64,000 bases of DNA. It comes from Chelatococcus sambhunathii (GTDB lineage: Bacteria; Pseudomonadota; Alphaproteobacteria; Rhizobiales; Methylopilaceae). A model generated the notes under the pieces. The model was given only the letters and a program-made list of their open reading frames with translations, made no database searches and was not told the origin of the DNA. The stretch is taken from the NCBI GenBank assembly GCA_031316315.1, contig JADBEO010000015.1, positions 1-64,000 on the forward strand, read 5' to 3'. Every line of letters begins with the position of its first letter. The first letter of the stretch is position 1. Position numbers and translations under genes: made by a program. This document shows positions 1-10,181 of this stretch, piece by piece.

Positions 1-34
1 GCACCCCACCCTACCCTCCCCTGTCCCAGGGGAG
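1..34. repeat. Dispersed palindromic intergenic repeat, copy A
   Basis: These 34 bases recur identically at 3095-3128. The core is an 8-bp inverted repeat, CTCCCCTG / CAGGGGAG (16-23 and 27-34), separated by 3 bases. It lies just downstream of the stop of the outer-membrane barrel gene, so it could also act as a transcription terminator. The function is not known; this is seen directly in the sequence. Confidence 0.7.
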
Positions 35-54
35 GGATTCTGGGACGACCACGC

Positions 55-1809
55 CTATCTCCGGAACTTCAGGCCGAACTCGATGATCGACGCGGTGTAG
101 TCCTCGTTTCGAATCGTGCTGTCCTGGTGGATCCGCTCGACGCTTCCGGTCAGCGCCAGGCTTCGGTTCAGGCGATATTCGGTGTCGAGCCCGATGGTCG
201 TCGTGTCGTAACGCGCTCTCGGGTCCGAGCCCTTGTATTCCGCGCGCTCGTAGCCGGCGCGCGCGGTCACCGACCAGTTGCGGCGCAGGCGGTGCTCGAC
301 CGAAGCGACGAAGTTGCGGCTGAGCACGCCCGCCGTCGCGAGGTCAGAAGATTCCTGCAGGGCGGAGGTCGCGGTGAAACGCACGGTCGTCAGCGCCGTC
401 GGCGCCCAGGCGACTGCGCCGTCGATGAGAAGGCCCTCGGCCGCCTTGAAGCGCGGATCCTTCTGGGTCTGCTTGCCGTAGCCGAGGCTCGCCTCGCCGG
501 AGACCAGCCGCGTCAGCTCGAAGCGGGTGCCGCCGCGCGCGGCCCAACCGTTCGAGCCGAGCTTGCGCCCGGGATCGCTTGGGTCCCCCGGCGCGCGGCG
601 CAGGTCGTAGTCGCGCGTGTCGAGCGCGATCTCCGCGAACGGCTCGAGCTTCGGCGACACCTCGTAGGCGCCGCGCAGCCGGACCTCATACTGGTTGTAG
701 GCGCGGTAGTCGTTGTCGTTCTTCGTCCCGTCCTTGTTCTTGGTGTCGTCCACCGTGAAGCGGTCGACGAGCCCGTCGAGACGAAGGCTGAGCCGGTTGA
801 ACCGTTGGGCGACGCCGAGCGTCGCGCCGGCGTTGCGGGTGATCTCCTCGCCCTTGATCCCGGTCGGCGTGTCCGGATCGCCCGGTCGCGCCGCGGCCAC
901 GCTGCCGCGCAGCTCGGTGTTGATTTGGGTGCGCTCGGTGACGTCGACGCGGCCCGACAGCGCGGCGTTGACCTGCGGCTCGTAACCGGAGTCCTTGATC
1001 TGGAAATCCTTGCGCACCTCGGCGGCCCCGCGGAAATCGAGGGCGTGGCGCTCCCAGTCCGACTGGACGTCGAGCTCGCTGCGCAGGCGCGAATAGGCGG
1101 AGCCCTTGGGCTTGCTTCCCCCGCCTGTTCCCGTCCCGGCGTCGGTCCGGCCGTTCTTGGGCAGCCGGTCCGGATTGTCGTCATAGCCGATCGCGGTTTC
1201 GATGGACGGGCGGATCAGGAAGGCGCCCGCACGAATTCCCAGCGGCGCGTAAGGATCGCTTGGGTCGATCTGGCCCGGCGCCGTCAGGGTCGAAGGATCG
1301 GGCAAGCGGCGCAGGCGTGGCAGGCCGGAGCTGCGGAAGCCGCGCGGCGCGGCGGCGAGCGGATCGCCCAGCACGGACGGCGCGATGGTGACGGTCGGCG
1401 ACGGGCGGTTCACGGGCAGGCCGTAGTCGCCGCCGGCGAGCGGCTCGGGCTCTTGAGGATCGACGCCGTAGTCGCCGCCGGCGAGGCTCGACTGGCCGCC
1501 CGCGAGCGTGCTCTCGTCCAGCCGGCGCAGCCTTTCCCGCTGCTGCTCGGCCTCGAAGCCCCGTTTGGGCGTCTGCCATCCGGTCGCCGACTGGCCGCCG
1601 CCGGTGGACTGCGTCGCCGCGCCGCCCATCGGCGGAACCTCGAGCCTGCCGCTGGTTGACTGGCGCGGCGCGGGAGGCTGGTAGGACGACGCAGGGGTGA
1701 TCGGCCGAACGCCCTGATCGGTCGTGGTCGAGCTCTGGGCGGTCGCAGGGGCGGGCGCCGCCGTGGCGGACAGCAGAAGCACGGCAAGGAGCGCGCGGCG
1801 AGACGACAT
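55..1809 (-). CDS. Outer membrane beta-barrel protein (BBP2-like)
   Basis: Predicted 584-residue exported protein. It starts with a signal peptide (MSSRRALLAVLLLSATAA, cut after a run of Ala/Pro near APAPATAQ). A Pro/Gly/Ser-rich low-complexity stretch follows to about residue 190, then a long region of alternating polar/hydrophobic strands ending in the aromatic-basic terminus KFRR, typical of an outer-membrane barrel. It fits the BBP2_2-type 'outer membrane beta-barrel protein' family common in Rhizobiales, some members of which accompany surface-polysaccharide genes. The start at 1809 is chosen because the signal peptide begins there and a GAAAGAAG stretch lies upstream; an in-frame ATG at 1827 would add six residues. 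It is divergent from kdsD across 183 bp. Substrate or role unknown. Confidence 0.72.
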   Translation of the reverse strand: MSSRRALLAVLLLSATAAPAPATAQSSTTTDQGVRPITPASSYQPPAPRQSTSGRLEVPPMGGAATQSTGGGQSATGWQTPKRGFEAEQQRERLRRLDESTLAGGQSSLAGGDYGVDPQEPEPLAGGDYGLPVNRPSPTVTIAPSVLGDPLAAAPRGFRSSGLPRLRRLPDPSTLTAPGQIDPSDPYAPLGIRAGAFLIRPSIETAIGYDDNPDRLPKNGRTDAGTGTGGGSKPKGSAYSRLRSELDVQSDWERHALDFRGAAEVRKDFQIKDSGYEPQVNAALSGRVDVTERTQINTELRGSVAAARPGDPDTPTGIKGEEITRNAGATLGVAQRFNRLSLRLDGLVDRFTVDDTKNKDGTKNDNDYRAYNQYEVRLRGAYEVSPKLEPFAEIALDTRDYDLRRAPGDPSDPGRKLGSNGWAARGGTRFELTRLVSGEASLGYGKQTQKDPRFKAAEGLLIDGAVAWAPTALTTVRFTATSALQESSDLATAGVLSRNFVASVEHRLRRNWSVTARAGYERAEYKGSDPRARYDTTTIGLDTEYRLNRSLALTGSVERIHQDSTIRNEDYTASIIEFGLKFRR

Positions 1810-1992
1810 GGCTTCTTTCGGCCGCAAGGCGGCGGCGCCCCGCGCGCGAGGCCGTCATGATTAACGACCTTCGAACGAACGTGGTTAAGAAAGCCTGAAG
1901 CCGTGCTCCGCGTGCACGTCCTGCGCGAAGGTGCTAGAAAAACCCTCCGCGTCTTCGACGCGCCCAGCGTTTGAGTCGAGATCCCACCCGCA

Positions 1993-2997
1993 ATGGCGCA
2001 GCCGCTCCGCACCTCCGCCGACGACGCCGAGACCAGCGCCGCGGTCGCTTCGGCGATCCGGACCGTCGAGATCGAGCAGGCGGGGCTTGCGAGCCTTGCG
2101 GGCGCCCTCAAGGGCGCTCTTGGCGTGGCCTTCGCCAAGGCCGTCGACATCATCGCGGCTTCGAAGGGCCGGGTGATCGTCTCCGGCATCGGCAAGAGCG
2201 GCCATGTCGCGCGCAAGATCGCGGCGACGCTCGCCTCGACCGGCACGCCCGCCTTCTTCGTCCATCCCGCCGAGGCGAGCCACGGCGACCTCGGGATGAT
2301 CGCCTCCGACGACGTGATCGTCGCGATCTCCTGGTCGGGCGAGACCGCGGAGCTGCGCGACATGCTGCATTACGCGCACCGCTTCCGCGTGCCGCTCATC
2401 GCGGTGACGTCGAGCATCGCCAGCGCGCTCGGCCGCGCGGCGGACGTCGCGATGATCCTGCCGCATGTCGGCGAGGCCTGCCCGCACGGGCTTGCGCCGA
2501 CCACCTCGACCACGATGCAGCTCGCGCTCGGCGACGCGCTTTCGGTCGCGCTGCTCGAGAACCGCAAGTTCACGCCCGGCGACTTCAAGCGCTTCCACCC
2601 GGGCGGCAAGCTCGGCGCGGTGCTGACCTTCGTGCGCGACGTCATGCATGTCGGCGACGCCGTCCCCGTCATCCGCGCGGGCGCGCCTATGTCGGAGGCG
2701 CTGATCGTCATGTCGCAGAAGAGCTTCGGCTGCGTCGGCGTCGTCGGCGGGGATGGCGCGCTGGTCGGGATCGTGACCGACGGCGACCTGCGCCGCCACA
2801 TGGGACCGGGCCTCACCGCCATGACGGTGGACGCCGTGATGACCCGTTCTCCCCGCGTCATCGGCCCGGACGACCTTGCGGCGGGGGCGATGAGCGAGCT
2901 CCAGGGCCGGTCGATCACCGCGCTGTTCGTGGTCGACGCCGGAAAGCCGGTCGGCCTCGTCCACATCCACGACCTGCTGAAGTTGGGGCTGGCGTGA
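1993..2997 (+). CDS. kdsD: Arabinose-5-phosphate isomerase (KpsF/GutQ family)
   Basis: 334 residues, the usual length for the family. It should interconvert D-ribulose 5-phosphate and D-arabinose 5-phosphate, the first committed step toward Kdo for the LPS inner core, in the cytoplasm. An N-terminal SIS sugar-isomerase domain (about 45-180) carries SGIGKSGHVARKIAATLAS and the segment HPAEASHGDLG; SWSGET and TTSTTMQLALGDA are also typical. Two CBS domains follow (about 215-330). Starts at ATG 1993. The gene stands alone, with a composite repeat downstream. Confidence 0.93.
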   Translation: MAQPLRTSADDAETSAAVASAIRTVEIEQAGLASLAGALKGALGVAFAKAVDIIAASKGRVIVSGIGKSGHVARKIAATLASTGTPAFFVHPAEASHGDLGMIASDDVIVAISWSGETAELRDMLHYAHRFRVPLIAVTSSIASALGRAADVAMILPHVGEACPHGLAPTTSTTMQLALGDALSVALLENRKFTPGDFKRFHPGGKLGAVLTFVRDVMHVGDAVPVIRAGAPMSEALIVMSQKSFGCVGVVGGDGALVGIVTDGDLRRHMGPGLTAMTVDAVMTRSPRVIGPDDLAAGAMSELQGRSITALFVVDAGKPVGLVHIHDLLKLGLA

Positions 2998-3007
2998 TTC
3001 TTCCTGA

Positions 3008-3128
3008 TCCCTGCCCCGCGGCAGCGGGGAGGGTGGCGCTGAGCGAAGCGAAGGGACGGGAGGGGACTTGGAGCGTAGAGCGCTGTCCGGAAGCGCACCC
3101 CACCCTACCCTCCCCTGTCCCAGGGGAG
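3008..3128. repeat. Composite palindromic intergenic element, copy B
   Basis: The gap between kdsD and motA holds two hairpins. The first (about 3010-3032) pairs GCCCCGC with GCGGGG and is followed by a segment with GCTGAGCGAAGCGAAG. The second (3095-3128) repeats bases 1-34 exactly, including the CTCCCCTG/CAGGGGAG palindrome. The arrangement resembles the short composite palindromic elements scattered between genes in many Rhizobiales genomes. It may also terminate kdsD transcription. Confidence 0.65.
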
Positions 3129-3239
3129 AGATCGGAAAACGTCCGGGCAGATAAAGCCTTCATTCGGCCTTAACCCCAAATCTTCACGATTGCGTCCGTT
3201 CGCCGGGTCCCGCATTCCCGGTCGCATGCGAGGACGCGC

Positions 3240-4013
3240 ATGGATTTCGCCACCATTTTGGGCTTCGTCGGCGGCGTCGGCGTCCTTGGCTTCCTGATCC
3301 ATGAGGGCGGCGGCCTCGAGCGCTATTATTCCGAGCACGCCGTCATCGTCATCTTCGGCGGCGCTATAACCGCGACGCTGCTGCGCTTCGAGATGAGCGC
3401 CTTCCTGTCGTCCTTCCCGACGGCCATCAAGACGGTGCTCGGCATCGGCGGCGGCCACGCCAATCCGCGCGACCTGATCGCCGAGATCGCCGATCTCGCC
3501 AACATCGTGCGCAAGTCTGGCCCGGTCGGCCTCGATAAGGCGACGCCGCACGACGCATTCCTGGCGAAGGGCGTGCGCTACGTCGCAGACGGCTTCGACG
3601 AGAACTTCATCCGCGAGACGCTCGAGAAGGAGCGCGACCTCAACCTCCACCGGCTCGAGATGGCGGCGAAGGTGTTCCGCGGCATCGGCGACTGCGCGCC
3701 GGCCTTCGGCATGATCGGCACGCTGATCGGCATGGTGCAGATGTTCGCCGAGATGTCGGACCCGTCCAAGCTCGGCACCTTCATGGCGATCGCGCTGCTC
3801 GCGACGCTCTACGGGGCGGTGGTCGCGAACTTCTTCTTCCTGCCGATCGCCGACAAGATCACCATCAAGTTCAACCATGACGAGCTTAACCAGACGCTGG
3901 TGATCGACGGCGTGCTGCAGCTCAGGGCCTCGAAAAGCCCGGCCGTGATCAAGGAGATGCTGCTCGCCTACCTGCCCGAGAAGCATCGCGCCGACCTGCT
4001 CGAAGCCGCGTAA
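3240..4013 (+). CDS. motA: Flagellar motor stator protein, MotA/PomA type
   Basis: 257 residues with four predicted membrane segments (about 2-20, 34-52, 148-168, 180-202) and a cytoplasmic loop between helices 2 and 3, as in PomA-length stator A subunits. The helix 3 region CAPAFGMIGTLIGMVQMF is the conserved MotA/TolQ/ExbB signature. With the next gene it should form the A5B2 ion channel that drives the flagellar rotor. It is followed after 12 bp by the MotB-type gene. No other flagellar gene is in the window, so an orphan stator used for another envelope function is possible. Confidence 0.85.
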   Translation: MDFATILGFVGGVGVLGFLIHEGGGLERYYSEHAVIVIFGGAITATLLRFEMSAFLSSFPTAIKTVLGIGGGHANPRDLIAEIADLANIVRKSGPVGLDKATPHDAFLAKGVRYVADGFDENFIRETLEKERDLNLHRLEMAAKVFRGIGDCAPAFGMIGTLIGMVQMFAEMSDPSKLGTFMAIALLATLYGAVVANFFFLPIADKITIKFNHDELNQTLVIDGVLQLRASKSPAVIKEMLLAYLPEKHRADLLEAA

Positions 4014-4025
4014 GGATCACGATCC

Positions 4026-4841
4026 GTGGCGATGAAGAAGAAGCACGCGGACCACGGCGGCGGCCACGGCTGGTTCGTCACCTTCGCCGACCTCATGGGC
4101 CTGCTGATGGCCTTCTTCGTCGTGCTGGTCGCCTTCTCGACGCAGGACAAGAAGAAGATGGCGATCGTCGCCGGCTCGATGCGCGAGGCGTTCGGCAGCC
4201 AGAAGGAAGTCATCGCGGACGGCATCATCGACATCGAAGGCTCGCCCGCCCGCACGATCCTTCTCAACAACGACGCGCGCTCTCCGGACGAAACGTCGAA
4301 CCTCGCCGGCCCGCTCTCGAAGGACCGGGCCGACACCGAGACCGCCGCCCGCGGCTACGCCCGCGCCGCCGCGACGCTGCGGCAGTCGCTGCGCGCGATG
4401 CCCGACCTCGCCGACGTGACGACCCAGATCATCATCGAGAGTTCCAGCGACGGCGTCACCATCGCGCTCGTCGACGAGGACGGCCGCTCGATGTTCCAGG
4501 CGGGCTCGCCCGCGCCCTCGCAGCGCGTGATCGACGCCCTCGCGGCGCTCTCGCCGTCGCTCCGCTCGCTCGGCTACCCGATCGAGATCAGCGGCCACAC
4601 CGCCGCCGGCGTATCCGAGGCCCAGAACACCGATCCGTGGCGGCTTTCCGCCGATCGGGCGGCGGCGGTCCGCAGCCTGCTCGCCTCGAACGGCGTGCCG
4701 GATTCGCGCTTCAAGTCGGTCGAGGGCAAGGCCGCGACGCAGCCGATGTTCCCCGACGCGCCGCAGATCTCGGCGAACCGGCGCGTGACGATCGCGCTCA
4801 CGGCGGCGCCGGGCGCGGTTCCGATGAACCTCAAGCCCTGA
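4026..4841 (+). CDS. MotB-type stator protein with OmpA-like peptidoglycan-binding domain
   Basis: 271 residues. A short cytoplasmic Lys/His-rich N-terminus leads into one membrane helix, WFVTFADLMGLLMAFFVVLV, with the ion-carrying Asp at residue 22 (FADL), the essential MotB/PomB residue. A periplasmic linker follows, then an OmpA/MotB domain (about 165-265) with ISGHTAAG, RLSADRAAAV and ISANRRVTI, which would anchor it to peptidoglycan. GTG 4026 is taken as start; ATG 4032 two codons later is equally plausible. Partner of the MotA-like gene 12 bp upstream, clearly one transcription unit. Confidence 0.83.
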   Translation: MAMKKKHADHGGGHGWFVTFADLMGLLMAFFVVLVAFSTQDKKKMAIVAGSMREAFGSQKEVIADGIIDIEGSPARTILLNNDARSPDETSNLAGPLSKDRADTETAARGYARAAATLRQSLRAMPDLADVTTQIIIESSSDGVTIALVDEDGRSMFQAGSPAPSQRVIDALAALSPSLRSLGYPIEISGHTAAGVSEAQNTDPWRLSADRAAAVRSLLASNGVPDSRFKSVEGKAATQPMFPDAPQISANRRVTIALTAAPGAVPMNLKP

Positions 4842-4965
4842 CCGTCTGGCGGACAGCACGTCCGTTCACTCATTTTTCAGCCGGTTTCGGTTGGCGCGCC
4901 GGGCGGGGCGCCATAACAAGTCCCCGCGTCTCGTCCGAGGCGTGGACTTCCGCTCGGAGCGACAG

Positions 4966-6429
4966 ATGACGACCCAAGGCGCGACGCGCGCGATCCTCCG
5001 CCGGCCGCTCGTACTGATCGGCGCGGCGCTGGCGCTCGCCGTCGCCCTCTATGCGCTCGATCCCGTGCTGCGGGCCGCTATCCACGGCCATGTGGAAGGG
5101 CGCAACCTGTCGCTGCTCTGGGCCCTGCCGCTCGCCGGCATGCTTGGCTCGATCGCGGTCTTCCCGCTTGTCGCACCGCATTTCTGGCATCACCACTACG
5201 GCAAGGTCTCGGCCTTCTGGGCGCTCGCCCTGCTGATCCCCTTCGCGGCGACGCAAGGCGCGGGAGCGGTGGCTTCCGAGGTCGTCCATGCGGCGCTACT
5301 CGAATACATCCCCTTCGTCATCCTGTTGCTGTCGCTCTTCACCATCTCCGGCGGCCTGCTGGTCAAGGGCAACATCCACGGCTCGCCCGCGACCAACACG
5401 ATCCTGCTCGCCATCGGGACGCTGCTTGCGAGCGCGATCGGAACGACGGGCGCCTCGATGGTCCTCATTCGCCCGCTGCTTCGAGCGAACGACCAGCGCC
5501 GCCACAACGCCCATGTCGTGATCTTCTTCATCTTCCTGGTCTCGAACATCGGCGGCTCGCTCACGCCGCTCGGCGATCCCCCGCTGTTCCTCGGCTTCCT
5601 GCAGGGCGTCGAGTTCTTCTGGACGACGCGGCACGTCGCGGTGGAGACCGCGATCCTCGTCGCGATCCTTCTGCCGCTGTTCTACGCGCTCGACAGCTGG
5701 TTCTACGCCAGGGAGGGCCGGCCGCCGAAGCCCGACCCGACGCCGGATTCCGCGCTCGGCCTGACGGGCCTCGTCAACATCCCCCTGCTCTGCGGGGTGG
5801 TCGCGGCGATCCTGATGAGCGGGATCTGGAAGCCGGGGATCGAGTTCGACGTCTGGGGCACGCATGTGCCGCTGCAGTCGGTGGTCCGCGACGCGATTCT
5901 GCTCGCGCTCGCCGCGCTGTCGCTCAAGCTCACGCCGACCGGCATCCGCGAGCGCAACGGCTTCGACTGGGAGCCGATCAAGGAGGTCGCCAAGCTTTTC
6001 GCCGGCATCTTCACGGTGCTGGTCCCGGCGCTGCTGATCCTGAAGGCCGGGAGCGACGGCAGCGCCGCCCCGCTGGTCGCGCTGGTCTCCGATGAGGCCG
6101 GCGCGCCGAGGCCCGTCATGTATTTCTGGCTGACCGGCATCCTGTCGAGCGTGCTCGACAACGCCCCGACCTACCTGGTCTTCTTCAACCTCGCCGGCGG
6201 GAACGCCGCCGAGCTGATGACGGCCAAGGCCGACACGCTGGCGGCGATCTCCGGCGGCGCGGTGTTCATGGGCGCGCTGACCTATGTCGGCAACGCCCCG
6301 AACTTCATGGTGCTCGCCATCGCGAAGAACCGCGGCGTAAAGATGCCGGGCTTCTTCGGCTACATGGCGTGGAGTTGGGCCATTCTCGGCCCCTGCTTCC
6401 TGATCGTGACCTGGCTGGTGTTCCTGTGA
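4966..6429 (+). CDS. Sodium:proton antiporter, NhaD / ion transporter superfamily
   Basis: 487 residues with about 11-12 hydrophobic segments across the whole length. SGGLLVKGNIHGSPATNT, NIGGSLTPLGDPPLFLGF and LDNAPTYLVFFNLAGG match the NhaD-like/ArsB superfamily of Na+(or anion)-coupled antiporters. ATG 4966 is preferred because of GGAG a few bases upstream and a hydrophobic N-terminus; an upstream TTG at 4891 would give an unlikely basic extension. It follows the stator pair by 125 bp and is convergent with the aldo/keto reductase gene (10-bp gap). Ion specificity cannot be read from sequence alone. Confidence 0.82.
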   Translation: MTTQGATRAILRRPLVLIGAALALAVALYALDPVLRAAIHGHVEGRNLSLLWALPLAGMLGSIAVFPLVAPHFWHHHYGKVSAFWALALLIPFAATQGAGAVASEVVHAALLEYIPFVILLLSLFTISGGLLVKGNIHGSPATNTILLAIGTLLASAIGTTGASMVLIRPLLRANDQRRHNAHVVIFFIFLVSNIGGSLTPLGDPPLFLGFLQGVEFFWTTRHVAVETAILVAILLPLFYALDSWFYAREGRPPKPDPTPDSALGLTGLVNIPLLCGVVAAILMSGIWKPGIEFDVWGTHVPLQSVVRDAILLALAALSLKLTPTGIRERNGFDWEPIKEVAKLFAGIFTVLVPALLILKAGSDGSAAPLVALVSDEAGAPRPVMYFWLTGILSSVLDNAPTYLVFFNLAGGNAAELMTAKADTLAAISGGAVFMGALTYVGNAPNFMVLAIAKNRGVKMPGFFGYMAWSWAILGPCFLIVTWLVFL

Positions 6430-6439
6430 GGCCGGCGCC

Positions 6440-7429
6440 TCACACGTTCACCCCGATGAATCCCGCCTCGGTGTACCGGTCGCCGGTCGCGGCGCCGATC
6501 GGGAACAGGCCGTCGAGGCGCTCGAGGTCGTCGCGTGTCAGGCGCACGTCCGAGGCGCCGGCGTTCTCACGGGCCCGCACCGCCTTCCGTGTCCCCGGGA
6601 TCGGCACGACATGCGGGAAGGAGGCCAGCAGCCAGGCGATGGCGATCTGGGCCGGCGTCGCGCCCTTCTCCTCGGCGATCGCCTTCAGCTTCGCCGCGAG
6701 CCGGACATTGGCCGTGGCGGCGTTGCCGATGAAGCGCGGCAGGAAGCGGCGATAGTCGGTCACGTCCAGCGCCTCGGCCGCGACGTCGCGGCCGGTCAGC
6801 AGCGCGCGGCCGAGCGGGCTGTAGGCGACGAAGGTGATGCTGAGTTCCCAGCAGAGCGGCAGGATCTCGTCCTCCGGCGTCCGCTCGGCGAGCGACAGCT
6901 CGCTCTGGACCGCAGTGATCGGGTGGACCGCATGCGCCCGCCGTAGCGTCGCCGGCGAGACCTCGGACAGGCCGAGCGCCCTCACCTTGCCGGCCTGGAC
7001 GAGATCGGCCATCGCGCCGACGGTGTCCTCGATCGGCACGTCCGGGTTCAGGCGGTGGGCGTAATAGAGGTCGATATGGTCGAGGCCGAGCCGCTTCAGA
7101 GAAGCGTTGCAGGCGGCCTTGACGTAGGCCGGAGACGTGTCGATCCGTCGCTCGATCTTGCCCGGCTCGCGAACGATGCCGAACTTGGTCGCGACGCAGA
7201 CACGGTGGCGGCCGACGGTCCGGGCGAAGCGGCCGACCAGCTCCTCATTGGCGCCGTGGCCATAAGTGTCTGCGGTGTCAAAGAAATTAACGCCGGCATC
7301 AAGGGCTGCGCCGAGCGTCGAAAAGTTCTCGGACTGGTCGCTCGGACCGTAGAATTCCGACATGCCCATGCAGCCGAAGCCGATTTCAGAGACGACGCGG
7401 CCCGTGCGGCCGAGCGGACGCTGTTTCAT
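6440..7429 (-). CDS. Aldo/keto reductase
   Basis: 329 residues. The catalytic tetrad of the (alpha/beta)8 aldo/keto reductase family is visible: Asp and Tyr in DTADTYGHGANEELVG, Lys in VATKFG, His in YYAHRLNPD. NADPH-binding signatures near the end (PIPGTRKAVRARENAGA) support the YajO/AKR13-like group. Substrate unknown. It is divergent from the TetR-family gene at 7546 with a palindrome between them, so it is probably the regulator's target and induced by an electrophile or aldehyde (inference). Confidence 0.88.
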   Translation of the reverse strand: MKQRPLGRTGRVVSEIGFGCMGMSEFYGPSDQSENFSTLGAALDAGVNFFDTADTYGHGANEELVGRFARTVGRHRVCVATKFGIVREPGKIERRIDTSPAYVKAACNASLKRLGLDHIDLYYAHRLNPDVPIEDTVGAMADLVQAGKVRALGLSEVSPATLRRAHAVHPITAVQSELSLAERTPEDEILPLCWELSITFVAYSPLGRALLTGRDVAAEALDVTDYRRFLPRFIGNAATANVRLAAKLKAIAEEKGATPAQIAIAWLLASFPHVVPIPGTRKAVRARENAGASDVRLTRDDLERLDGLFPIGAATGDRYTEAGFIGVNV

Positions 7430-7500
7430 GTGCGAAGCCTGTCTGACAGTGTGGGAAGCCCGGAGCGGCGACGCGGGACTTCTATTCCGCTCGGGACTGA

Positions 7501-7525
7501 TGTAAACTACACCGTACCGTTTACA
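7501..7525. promoter_or_regulatory. Probable TetR operator between divergent genes
   Basis: A perfect 7-bp inverted repeat, TGTAAAC (7501-7507) and GTTTACA (7519-7525), with a partly symmetrical 11-bp centre, lies 21 bp before the TetR start codon and 72 bp before the reductase start. Length and placement fit a TetR dimer operator controlling both directions. Binding by this regulator is inferred. Confidence 0.65.
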
Positions 7526-7545
7526 CTGTCAATTCACAGGTTGTA

Positions 7546-8163
7546 ATGAACGCGAAAGCGCAAGAGCGCGAAGGGAGTGCGGACGCTGCAGAGCCGCGCG
7601 GTGGCAAGTCGGCGGCGATCGTCGCGGCCGCCAAACAGCTTTTCCTCGCGCAGGGCTACATGGCGACCAGCATGGACGCCGTGGCGCGCGAGGCGCCCGT
7701 CTCGAAGCGCACGCTCTACAATCACTTCCCCAGCAAGGAGGCGCTGTTCACCGCCGTGGTGACCGACGCCTATGCGCCGTTCACGAAGCCGCACGACGCC
7801 TGCCAGGGCGTTTGCGATCCGCGCGAGGCGCTGCGCGCCTACGTCCAGCGCATGCGCTCGCATTGGGGCCATCCAGACGTGATGCCGCTGCTCAGGCTGA
7901 TCGTCGCCGAAGGCGCGACCGCGCCGGGGCTGATGGACAGCTACCTCGCCGCGGGCAAGGGCCCCGCTATCATCGAGCTCACGCGCATCTTCGAATATGT
8001 CGAGGACCCGCTTGGCATGCCGGCGGAAACCCGCGCCTTGCAGTTCCTCGGCATGATCAAGGAAGGCCTGTTCTGGCCGGGCGTCTTGGGCATTCCGTCC
8101 GGCCGCGAGCCCGAGACTGTGATCGAGCAGGCGATCTCGCGGATTTTGGGCGCGAGGTCCTGA
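7546..8163 (+). CDS. TetR/AcrR family transcriptional regulator
   Basis: 205 residues. The N-terminal DNA-binding domain (about 20-66) is clear: IVAAAKQLFLAQGYMATSMD, then the helix-turn-helix ending VSKRTLYNHFPSKEALFTAV. The C-terminal half resembles the AefR-like ligand/dimer domain (PSGREPETVIEQ near the end). Starts at ATG 7546 with AGG upstream. It should bind the palindrome directly upstream and repress itself and the divergent aldo/keto reductase. Ligand unknown. Confidence 0.88.
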   Translation: MNAKAQEREGSADAAEPRGGKSAAIVAAAKQLFLAQGYMATSMDAVAREAPVSKRTLYNHFPSKEALFTAVVTDAYAPFTKPHDACQGVCDPREALRAYVQRMRSHWGHPDVMPLLRLIVAEGATAPGLMDSYLAAGKGPAIIELTRIFEYVEDPLGMPAETRALQFLGMIKEGLFWPGVLGIPSGREPETVIEQAISRILGARS

Positions 8164-8194
8164 AGCCGCTTTTTTCACGGCCCCAAAAACGCAA

Positions 8195-8228
8195 AGGCCG
8201 CCCCCCGCCCTTTCGGGAGAGACGGCCT
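8195..8228 (-). terminator. Terminator of pckA
   Basis: AGGCCG (8195-8200) pairs with CGGCCT (8223-8228). Reading on the minus strand, the hairpin follows the pckA stop by about 54 bases and is followed by TTTGCGTTTTTGG, a U-rich tail. It may also serve the converging TetR gene. Confidence 0.6.
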
Positions 8229-8281
8229 CGCGCAGATCTCAATTTCAGGCCGCGCCTCGTCGCGCGAGGTCGGTGCCGGCC

Positions 8282-9952
<1,671 letters not shown>

Positions 9953-10181
9953 AGGTCTGTGCCTCACGAAACAGCGAAAATCGGCGCGATCATGACGGAG
10001 CGGGCGAAAAACGCCCTTGCGCGCAGAGGCGCAGACGCAAGCGGAGGCGTCGCGCGGGCCCTCCAAACTGCGTCAGAGACCCTGTCCTATCATTCATTCC
10101 GCCTGAACGGCAGCTTAACCAGGCCTGAAATTATCAGCTTTTGGTATGAGGCGATCGGAATCGCCGATTATCGTGCTGCGG

